A DNA stretch of 64,000 bases from Branchiostoma belcheri (Eukaryota > Chordata > Leptocardii > Amphioxiformes > Branchiostomatidae): assembly GCF_001625305.1 (NCBI RefSeq), contig NW_017803932.1, forward strand, positions 366,989 to 430,988, written 5' to 3'. Below, piece after piece: positions 44,601-56,600 of this stretch. The translations under genes and the position numbers were made by a program. Below the pieces are notes generated by a model. That model saw only the letters and a list, made by a program, of their open reading frames with translations, did not search any database and was not told the DNA's origin. Positions within the stretch are counted from its first letter, which is position 1, and each line of letters begins with the position of its first letter.

Positions 44601-47600
44601 TCATCAGACTTTTCAGTGTCAAATGATATATGAAACAAACGAAGCACTGAAGGATCAATAATAATATTTCAAGTACTTTCAAGTAAGTTCTGTGAAGTTT
44701 GTATCCTTATTTCTACAATGTAGTACTGTAGTTACAACCAAACTTTCTATGATTTTCTGGCAGATAATCTTTTCAACACATCAGTGTGGCTCACTGTCCC
44801 CAATTAACCACATGCCAGGCAGGGAGTCAGAGAGCCAGCCAGGGCCTGCCTGGGCTGGCACATTCCAGTCCCAAATTGAGGACTATACCATCTTCATGAA
44901 AGGGGTAGACAAAAAATAGTATCTTCTGGTCACCTTAAAAACATGACCAAATATCAACCAGATTTTCCATTATGGCTTTCTTTGTGACTGAAAGGCCCAT
45001 TGGCATACCCGTATGTGTCAAAAGGCACAGTTTTGACTTTTTTGAATGGGGAGTTTACAGCAAGGATGCCCCAGGTTCTGGGTGCTGGGTGCACAGATGG
45101 TACACACATGTAGCTGGTCCTTCAGGCCCAGGGTTCAGGCCCAGTAAATGATGGGTTTGGTCCCAGCCAGGGCCCTGGTCTCAGCATCCAGTGGCTGATC
45201 AAGCCAATTCATGTTGTGCAAAATGGGACTAGGTATAGGTAAAATGTGGCATTGATAGTAGGCTCCTAATTTCCCCTAACCAGCTTGATTGGTACATGTC
45301 TTTTACTTGCACTTCGCAATTACATGTACTTAGTATTTTTCAGAAGAACACAACATTTGTAAATAACGAGAATTATGGCAAATGACTGAATACAAAGAAA
45401 TCATAGTCAGGAACAAACTACAGTGTGTGGCAGTTTTTGAGGCCAGGTAGTTGACTAGAAGAGCTACCAGTAGAGGAATCATAGATAAGGCCAAAATGTA
45501 TTACCAAGGAATTTTTATGGATGACATCAGCACACGATTTTGGAAAAAAGAAAAAAAATTGTTGACCTCTGACAGTGTTCAACATTGCCAGAAATGGGTG
45601 AAGATGTCTGTTACCATGCCCAGACCTGGATGGCAGATAAATGTGAAGAGAGGCTGAAAAGGCTGACACAGTCTACAGCCAAGCAAAGGTTGTGGGGGAA
45701 TGATCATTGCATTTTTATATATGGCCGTTTTTTTTGTCCTGACCCCCCACCAAACCGTCGTTGGCCGCGGTTGGCCGCGGAGCTTCTCTGGCTAATGGAT
45801 ACTGCCTGGCCAATTTGATACTGTCTTTTTGCCACCGAGAGGAATCTGCTTGGAGATTAGACACTCCAGCTATGGCTATTATGAACTGGTGGCTAACACA
45901 GTAGGTGGCTAATTAATCACAGATCCAGTGCTGCTAGCATTTCCTCCCCTCTAGTTTATCAGATAGTTGGTGAGAATATTCAATTTTCAAGAAGATGATA
46001 ATGAAAAATATTTAGGATGGGAAAGTGAAAGAATGAAACTGATTGAAAAGCTGCACATGTGGCCTAACATGTACATGTATGTTCCCAACTGTTACAAAAC
46101 TGTATGATGTAACAGGCCAATCACTGCCTCGAAATCACTGTGAGTGCATGTGGCCCATACGTAGGTGCCCCAAAGACCACATCCCACATGTTACATTCCC
46201 ATTATTATAGTGTAGCAAAAAGTGCCAGTTTTCTTCAAAGCTTTGTAGTAAAGAAAACTGAATTGGTTCCTAGGAAAGTCTGCCTAAGATGATACAACCC
46301 AATTGCAGTGTGAACTGTAAATGTACATAAAATGTTGGAATAAATTATTATATATCTATCCTTCTATCCTCCTAGCCCTGAGACATTTTGATGTCCAAAA
46401 GATAGGTTGTTTCTTGATTGAACTTACTTTTGCATGACCAAAGCCATAATTCATTCATGGAATGACACTGCTGATGTTTATATGACAATGGAGGTACCTC
46501 CATGATATTACATTTGAAAATCAGTCACCCAATTTTTGAAAAACCTCACTGCTTGTTTAAAATTGTAAATGTTTTCAAAGTCGATATAGGGTAGCCTGGG
46601 TACCATCCGGGTTTTCGTTCCGCAACGCTCAAAAAAGTGATTTTTTCGACCGTTGCAGAGCAAAAATCCGGATGGCACCCAGGATAGATAATAGGGCTGC
46701 CAAGGCCTGGACCAGGCCTGGCATACCAGGTTAGGATGTGCCCTAAACGAGTCAGCTAGGGAAATTAGTACTAGTAGAAAGCCAGGGTGGGTGTTGTGAC
46801 AGAGTAGGGGGCCCTAGGCCTGTTACCATTTTCTACCTCCATGCTGTAACTACATTTTGTAATTAGGTCACTCAGGCTGATCTTCCCAGGCAAAGAATCC
46901 TTCTCTTCAATCTTCCTTAGTACCAAGGAATTCATATTTCTTTAACCCAAGCAAGTCATTGTCACTATAAGCCTACATTGTACATTCCTAAAATTTCAAA
47001 TAGTTTGGGGGATAATTTAATTATCTGTTGGGATGGGTCTTCTAGCTCCTCCAGACTGGGACAGTTGTGACATCAGGTTCCCTTGTGTCAACATTGATTT
47101 CAGCAGGGGTCCTCTGGTGGATGATTTGATATGAAGTAGACCAGAGAAGACAGGCTAGAACAGTCAACTCATTCCACAGGCAGCAAATGTGAGAGGGGCA
47201 GACTTTTTAGTTTTGATGTATCATGCATTGGCGAATTGTCTGAGGCCATTTTTGTCACCGTGGCAATGCATTGTAGAGGACATAATTTGTATGATGTATC
47301 ATGATATTGTACATTTATTGTGTAGACTACAGATAGATGGAAATCAATCAGTACTAGAAAAGAACTTAAACTTTAGTGTCTGAATGTACTGAAGAAGATA
47401 TGTTATACAAAAGTTAAGTCTTACAACTTGTTACAGCATACAGAACATGTATCTGTCTCAACCATTGTCCCAACAGCAGTGTAAAAGATACTGTAAGTGG
47501 AACACATGCATCTGCTTGGGGAACATCTGGTCTAGATTTGTGCCAATATCTTCAAGGGTTGTGGGCAGGCTGACCAGCCGTCTGCAGAACATTTTGAATC

Positions 47601-50600
47601 TGCCTGGCCTGTCCTTCAGCTCTCAAGTCTTTTACTATGAACTCATGATTTTCACTGTCCTGCAAAATCTAAGCTCCATAAACTTGAATAAAATCCCACA
47701 TGAAATTCCTTGTCAATTTCCTTTTAGTTTGGTTACATCATTTACATTGAATGTTGTAACTGAAAGTACAAATTTATAATTACCCTTTAAATTAATAGAG
47801 TGAGACTGAAACTTGTATACCTCCAATTAGTAGACATTACATCATTTGCTCATCTAAGAATTATAGCCAGTCTATTATGATCTATCCTGTACTCTTCCTC
47901 AGCTACTTTTAAAAAAGCCACAGTACCACCTAAATATGATTTGGATGGATCAAACATTCAAAGGTGTGAAAAGCACTTTTTTTCTGTTACCTATTTTTTG
48001 ATAGGAGGCATCACTTCAAACTCCTGTGGTAGTAACTGTGCCAAGGTTTGCCTGATTAGCTGAGACCTAAAACAAACAAGCAATAAGGTGGCGGGGTGGT
48101 TTAAATGACTTCCTTCCCAATCCATTAAAAACCCATCAACAACCCATTAACAAGTGATCCCTTTTCAAGCTTGATAACATCAGATAACATCAGCAGCAAC
48201 TAGAACTACCCCTTCAATGCAGAATAATGGACCCATGGCCAGAGGAGAAAAGATACATCATTACATGTACATTGTATATAAACCTACGTCATGCATAATT
48301 ATTGAACTAAAGGCTTTTGGAAAGCAGGTATAACATCCTAACTGTTGGGGACAATGCACAAAGCCTGTATTTGAATACCTATACCTACATGTATACATGG
48401 TAGCTCATTGTCACTACTACAGAATATTTGCCATATCTCAGAGAAAAGTTGTTATGTACTGTCTTTTTACTTTGTATATCCCCAATGGATTCTGAACCGA
48501 GCACCAAACAACAAAACAAAGTCTTCTCAGTTACATGTAAATCTATAAATTTGCACGTTACTCCTAGATCCTGACACAAAGTTCAAACCAAACATTTTTC
48601 CTGACATCACAAGCCTGATAACTTGGCTTTTGTCTGCTTGGATGTACCAATTAATGAGCGAATTAATATGTCCTTCTTTGTAGACGTGTAGTCCTAGCCA
48701 ATTTGTAGAGAGGAGGAATGAAACTCAGCAGCTAAAATAAGTTTGGTAACCAGGCTGCTGTATAAAACCATCAATATGCATGAACAATAAGAGGACCTTC
48801 AGAAGGTACATGTACATCCTTGCAACATGTAATGCTAATGGTTTATCAATCACATGCTGCATGGAATGCATGCTGTTAACACGGGGGATCCTGGCAATGC
48901 TTAACGGTAAATTCAGGAAGGCTGGCAACAAGTTGTTCTATGTATAAGGCTTTAGAAGTGACTTCTTTGGGATGTTGTTTTGTTTTCATGGCAAAACTAG
49001 TCTCCTGACCTTGAACACTCTGTCATGATGTGGGGGCAATCTGCTAAACAGTGAATTGAAGTCACTGGCTACAATCTACAGTGAATTTTAAATGGCTTGC
49101 TGCGCCTCACAGAGAAGGCGTGAGGACAATAACACCCCGTTCATACCAGACTTATATTTAGCGGTTTCAAGTCGTTTTTTAGGGGTTTATATCCGATTTT
49201 CAAAAACCACCTCGGGAGGTGTTTTTTCAGGGGTTTTTGAGGGTTTTTTCCACCGAAAAACCTGGTCTGAATGCTAAGGGTTTATTAAACCAGTTTTCTC
49301 CGTCATAATTCCAGGGTCACGGGGTCAACATCCTGGCCGTGTGCGACCTCCAAGCTTTTTTGATTGCGTTGTTTTGACCAATTTGAGTTCGTTTACACTG
49401 TTTTCCCACGATTTCTCTTCATTTTGGGATGGAATCAACATACGCAACCTGCTCGGCGGACGAGACGTTCCTGATACTTATTTCTGGAGAGCAGTAGTCG
49501 CCGAAGTCGAAAAAGCTGGGGGGTGGGGGGGCTCTACCGAAACAAAAAATGTTGGAGGAGCCTGTTTTCTCGAAGATGAAGGATCAGTGCTGCAGTAAGG
49601 TAAAGAACCTGAGGACAGCCATACAAGAAAGGCAAGGACAACAATCGGAAGAGCGGCCAATTAATCAGTCATGGCCGATTATTGGATATTCACCGGACAG
49701 GATTTTTTACAAAACCGGTTATGTAAGTCTGGTATGAACGCTAAGGGTTTTAACCGGGTTTTTCTTCGCTAATTATTTAGCAGTTTCAACCGGTTTGTAA
49801 AAGTCTGGTATGAACGGGATCTTAGACTCAAGCATTATCATGCCCATTCTGCTGACTAATGATTTAAAAGAAGATATGATCAAGGCACATTGATCTAATT
49901 TCTTGATTATCAATATTTGAAGAAAGTTGTTACGACCCTACATTATATCCCATTATAGGTTCTGTAAGGTCAAAAGTACTCAACATTTTCTCCACAGAAG
50001 ACAACTAAATTTCCAATACATGAAACTGGTACTTATGCACAACTGTCCTATAACTTTCTATCCTAAGACAATCAATATGTATATCCCAACTCATATAAGA
50101 TTTTGTTCTGTGTGACTTGAAACAAAACCTAGTACATGTATGTGAAAGAAGCTTACAATTAACTAACATCAGGTTACTTTTCATGTCAACAGTACAAAAT
50201 CTTCTCAACTGGCCTTTATGTATGATAACCATTCAGAAAACCTCTAGACCAGGTTTTTGTGTATGGCAATACTTGGGTGTTGTTCAACAATCCTACAACC
50301 ATCGCATCTTCCATCAGGAAAACCTAGATGACATTTTCGGAACAGTTGTGCAACTATCATATTAGAAAATTCTACGTCCAGGATTAACCCATTACTGATG
50401 TGAAAATGATAGTTGGGATTTACACCTTTTAAAGCTTGGTAATGTTGCAGAAGGAACAAATGGTAATGTACATAATCACAACAAACTGACCACAGACATA
50501 GGTTCAGACCATAAATGGGGTAAATCCACCATGCTTCAGGAAAAGTAAAGAACATGTCCTCCCATCATCTGGCCTAAATCTAAACTCAAAAAGCAATTAA

Positions 50601-53600
50601 GCTGCATTTGTGCAAATGTCGCATGTTAGACATGTACTTTACACTTTCTGGAGTGGCATTCACTTGTATTCAATAAGCCTGGCATTCCACCACAAGATTT
50701 GTAATATACCCTGACAATGCAAGCATGATGGTTCAGTACAATCTTGTCATCATGAGATCATCAACATCATGAGATGTTCAGTGCTGAAGTGCTTTTTTGG
50801 GGGATCATACAATTTGTCCTAAGTCAAAACTCACACATGCTATGATAATCAGTATCAAAAGAAGTTCCAACATAAGTTTCAAGATCACAATGTTTGAAAC
50901 CAATCTCAGAACAATCTTCAGATTTTTCAAAGAGATCTGCAGATTCTTTGAAACTATCTTCAGATTCTTTGAAACTATCTTCAGATTCTTTGAAAAATCT
51001 TCAGATTCTTTGAAAAAATCTTCAGATTTTCCCAGACTTTTGAAAATAATCTTCAGATTTTTTGAAACAATCTTCAGATTTTCCAGAAAATCTTCAGATT
51101 TTTTAAAAACATCTACAGATTTTTCGATTTTCAATGACGCGTGACGACCCCCGCTGGGTGTCATTATGGTCCGTTATGTGCCAGGGAAGGTTTCCACAAA
51201 ATATCAACTTTGTAAGTATGAGCTGTAAAGGGCTACAAACATTTGTCCAAAGTGCAATATTAAGTCCAAAATTAATCTGTCGGGTGTTTTCAGCTTTTAA
51301 GAAGGCACTACCTATAATCGCCTCCACTTTGTTTTGGTCCAGGATTCCCAGTTTCCCTTCTAGCCCGTACGTACGTGGAGTTGTCAGCCATCTCCTCGCT
51401 CGTGAAAACATCGCCACAGATTGTGCTGACCTTACTGCCCAAATCCNNNNNNNNNNNNNNNNNNNNNNNNNNNNNNNNNNNNNNNNNNNNNNNNNNNNNN
51501 NNNNNNNNNNNNNNNNNNNNNNNNNNNNNNNNNNNNNNNNNNNNNNNNNNNNNNNNNNNNNNNNNNNNNNNNNNNNNNNNNNNNNNNNNNNNNNNNNNNN
51601 NNNNNNNNNNNNNNNNNNNNNNNNNNNNNNNNNNNNNNNNNNNNNNNNNNNNNNNNNNNNNNNNNNNNNNNNNNNNNNNNNNNNNNNNNNNNNNNNNNNN
51701 NNNNNNNNNNNNNNNNNTTTTTTGGGGGATCATACAATTTGTCCTAAGTCAAAACTCACACATGCTATGATAATCAGTATCAAAAGAAGTTCCAACATAA
51801 GTTTCAAGATCACAATGTTTGAAACCAATCTCAGAACAATCTTCAGATTTTTCAAAAAGATCTTCAGATTCTTTGAAACTATCTTCAGATTCTTTGAAAC
51901 TATCTTCAGATTCTTTGAAAAAATCTTCAGATTTTCCCAGACTTTTGAAAATAATCTTCAGATTTTTTGAAACAATCTTCAGATTTTCCAGAAAATCTTC
52001 AGATTTTTTAAAAACATCTTCAGATTTTTCGATTTTCAATGACGCGTGACGACCCCCGCTGGGTGTCATTATGGTCCGTTATGTGCCAGGGAAGGTTTCC
52101 ACAAAATATGAACTTTGTAAGTATGAGCTGTAAAGGGCTACAAACATTTGTCCAAAGTGCAATATTAAGTCCAAAATTAATCTGTCGGGTGTTTGAACCA
52201 AAAAGTGTTTCAGAATTTCAAGTGAGTGACTTGTTTTTCCGACAAAAATTCCTATGAAATCTAAGGGCATTATACAGCACAGTCTGTAACTGGCCTTATA
52301 CATCAAAGCATAGACATTTACAATACTATTAGTAAGTACATGTAGATATACAAAACATGATTGATTTCTAGATCTAGTATTTGGAGTAGCTATGAGTGAT
52401 GTTAAAGGAGGGTCAACTTTCAATTGTTTCCTTTAATGATTAATCATCAAACAAACACCATCAATCCTGTCCCACATACTATAAGCAAATATACAAATGT
52501 ATGACTCACCCTAAAGCACATTTGAACAATAATATAAACACAATCAACCTACATATACGTGACATACTATATTGAGCTTTAAGTTTTGAGTTGTAGACTA
52601 GACTTAAGATAAACAAGTTTGACCTTAGATCTTAGACTCTGAAGAAAGCTGAAAACTTACAGGTGAAATAGAACTTACAGTGACTTCCGTGGGTAAGCCC
52701 ACAAACTAGAGATGACAAACGTTGAAGAAACTGTTACTAAGTCATTTTGTAAAGAAAGTGTAAGAGAGCCTTATTACAATGTACAGTCATGTACATGTAA
52801 TTACTTAGTTATGTATCATTAAATAGAAGTGCTGTGTGTAAATTATTTTGTTGATGACTTTGATGATTACTTTTTTGTGTGCAATGGTTGTGTAAATATC
52901 ATGATTACTGTAGTAAAGGAAAATGTGATTTATCTATTAGAGTATAACTGTCACACTGTAAGTCAATGGTGTTGATAAATGCAGTGAGTGTCAGTCATAT
53001 TGATCATGATTACAATGTATCAGGTAAATCCACCCATGGTCCTTAGAATGTTTCTGTTGTCACTACATTACTAGAAAACTACTGGAACAGGTGTATTCAA
53101 GTAGGCTTGCTATTATCTCTACATTATCATAAAAATCAAATGAATTTCTTGAATACCTGATTGTATTGGGTTATACATGTACGTGTACAAGTGAAACTTT
53201 GGCTTATTATTCATCAATAAAATTTGTTGTACAACTATTACATTGTAAGGTGTGATTGTAATATACATTCGTAAGGGGGTGGAAGTGAAACTAGTTTGCA
53301 GTCTTTTTTTTGTTTCCTGATCGTCCAGTTCTTAATCTGTGAGTGTGACTCAATCTTCAAGGGCCTTCTTAGAAGCCATTAGAGCTTGCCTTCAAACCAC
53401 GGCATACATGTATGATGTAATGTTTGTACAATTGGGCAAAGGCTGAGGCGACGTGGACAATCATACTACAATGTTTTGCTCTGCTTCCTATAAGGATCAA
53501 AGTTCACAGGATTATACCAAGTGTGGACAGCTTTACAGGTAAGGTCAGGTATTTTGATCGATATAAAACAATCATAAAATTTGCAATTGAATCCAAATAT

Positions 53601-56600
53601 AACATGAATGCCACCAATATATAGTTCTGAAATTGAATAATTAGATCACACTGTTTTCTGAGAAAGGATATGTTCTATTTTCTATATCTATACACCCCTG
53701 GCAATGGACTTAAGATAAACTGTTCTACATTTTTTGCGAACAAAGCCGCCCACCCAGACCTGGGACTTTTTGTGAGTCACCTACGCTAAAATTGGTTCCA
53801 ACCAATAACAGCACATGTATTTACGGGATACCCGTGTTTTCACCTGCTTGGACTACTGAGAGGTACTCTACTGTTCATGTCAAAGTCTTCCTCCAAGTGA
53901 TTTAAGAGTTCAGCCTGACTAAAATCATGCTACTAGCAGCCCTCCCCTGGTCAGGCCACTGTGGGGAGGGGTTCCATGGTGCCTTGGACAGCAAGAGTTA
54001 ACGGGCTGCACAGATTAAGTTTCTACACATGAAATTGCAGGTGAAGTTCAGGTAAGCAACTTATGTACATCTTCACATAACTTTTGTTAGGCACTAACAA
54101 GTTTTGACTAGTCTGGCAACTGTTTTGGACATATAGATTCAAACAGATGTTGGGTGTGGCTTAAAGAGAAATTACCAGGAAATACAACTTTAAACTAATC
54201 CAATTGAAAGTAGAATGTGGGCAGAAAATACTGGTTAGTATATAAATATGTGTACACTATACAATCTTGTTGTGTAGTAATTCATTGTGTGATGTAGTTC
54301 AATCAGGTATTTCAATTATACAGTCCAGTGCAATTCCAAAACAATCACGGATACCCAAAAGTATGAAATTTCTGATTTCTCTTTGGAAAAACATGTAGAG
54401 TGTATTTTCAATAATTCTTTTTTATAAAATTTGTAGGAAATGCAAAGGCCACAGAGAGCTCTCCCAGCCATGTCACAGACAGATTGGACTGTCATGAGAT
54501 TTCAACAAGAAAGTAAATACTGGACACAATAGCAACACTGACATTTGTGCCAACATGCCTGTTACATATTTGATGAAAAAGCCAATATGTCTTCAAAAAA
54601 CAAGACTTAAGAAAACAAGACAAATCAAGCGCGGAAATTTGCCAGATTGCCATGTTAGAAACAATGTGAAATCACAAGGAAACCACAATACGATCATCAA
54701 CTCAGGACATAATAGTACAGTTGTGCCTGTGGCGGTAAACATACAAAATCTACATGTACATGTGGAGAGACCACTTCAACCTACAGCCAGAACCCATACC
54801 AAGAAGCAGAAACTTTGTAGAAAGTTGCTGGACCGACTGGACCAGCTATCAGCTAGAGGTGCGCTAAAGAAGTGCAAAGAGAGCATCAACAGACTGTTAA
54901 GGTGTACAAGGGATCCAGACTGCCGTGCCACACTGTGGATTGCTGCAGCTGCCTGCTTTATCAATGGGGGAAAGATGAAAAATGCAGGCAAAGCCTTGTG
55001 CCATGTTACAGGTCTTCTGGACCAAACTGAGAACAGCAGTGAGCACAGACTTGCTCGAGACTACTACCAGTCACTCATTGATCTAAGGGAGGACAGATAC
55101 GACCACGGTGTTCGTGTAATAATGATGGCCTTATACAACATACAGATGAAACAGGTGGGACACGTGAGAGCACTGATACTTATCAATCTTGGCTGGTTCT
55201 ACACCAAGATGGCACAACTAGAGCAGGATCGCCACAAGCAGGCTGAGCTAATCAAAGATGCCAAAGAGTCATTTGGGAGAGCCATCGACGACTCTGGTCA
55301 GGAAGACGAAGAGGAAGAGTTTCCAGGCCAACTTCAAGACAAGAAGACCAGGATTTGCCAGTGTGCCTGGATTGGTGGTGTCTATCTGCGGCTGAGATGT
55401 TGGTGCTCAGCATTACCAGATGGAAACAACACAAATCTGGGCACCACGGATGAAATCCCTGAAGAAGATATCACAGAGGCACGTCAGATCCTCCGTTCAC
55501 TGGAGGACAGAGAACCCTTGTGTGGGATATGTGAAGTCCTGTACCATCTTGCGCAGGCACACATGCGTTACAGGGGACAAAAATATCCTGAGGCCCTCAA
55601 GGAAGCGAAGGAGGCAAGGGACCTGGCAATATGTGGGGATTTCAAAAACTACATTGACATTGCTGAAAGCATTGTTAAACTCTTCAAGCAGGCAGTTTTA
55701 TGACTCGTATGTGTACTTGAGACGGGCATATTATACCAGAACATAGTATGTTACCTTATATCATGATCAGGATGCAGGTAAAAGTTGTTCAAAACGAGTG
55801 CCAAATTATGTAAAAAAGGGAGTGGAAACAAACTTGTGCCTACTACTATAGAATTGTAATCCCTGTGATTTCCTATTAGTAACTTGTGATCACTCTACAA
55901 ACAGGAGTGATCCTTGACAGGATTACGAATAAATGTCAGTTCTCTACAAATGTATTTGGAGCTGCATTGTGTACAAAAAGGCGATGATTAAAATTTGACT
56001 TTTAATGACTAACAGTAACCCTACAAAAAAACAAACATATCTGTATCTGTATAGCCGGTATAACCGCCTTGCGGCGTAACACACCAGCTTCGCAGGCACG
56101 CGGTGTGGCACATACAAGTACTTAACATCATTAAACCTGTACCCATTTACAGTCAGTATGAACCTGCTAATCATGTTTAACCTGTGATGGTAGTCAATAT
56201 TGAAACAACCTATCATAAATTGTAACAGTTGTTGATTTTCTTGACATATTCAAATGGACTCCATTGATTGAAGAAAACCATTTGTGCTGCAACCCTCCAG
56301 GCAGAACATACATGTAGGGCCCATTGTTGCAAGCACTTCTGAGATATTGTGACTACCATATGGTATTATACTTTTAATTATATTTTATATTATGATATTT
56401 ATGTATTACTAGACAAAGTACAATAATTGTATCTTACACTATGAAATGATCATAACGCAAACAAAAGTACAAGTTGGATTTCTGTGTTGACTAACAAAAT
56501 ATTCTATCAATTGCACTGCCCAAGAGCTATCTTCATGCACAGTTAAGTGTCAATAACATGTGTGAATTCTTAAAATAAACAGTAAAAGTACAGTTTGTGT

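Larger units (their letters stand above)
42860..50714. other. intron interior between genes D and E: no supported gene
   Basis: Apart from the repeats listed separately I see only short open frames without domains or matching splice sites. No pseudogene of the nested family was recognised here. Confidence 0.5.

Noticed and set aside
51134..51970. Long frames running through the N gap
   Set aside because: Their length comes from untranslated N; only the BEN-like part has content.
53424..53540. Coding exon before a GTAAGG donor upstream of gene E
   Set aside because: The frame [11 protein letters not shown]... has no similarity to the other first exons, and no joined frame into gene E was established.
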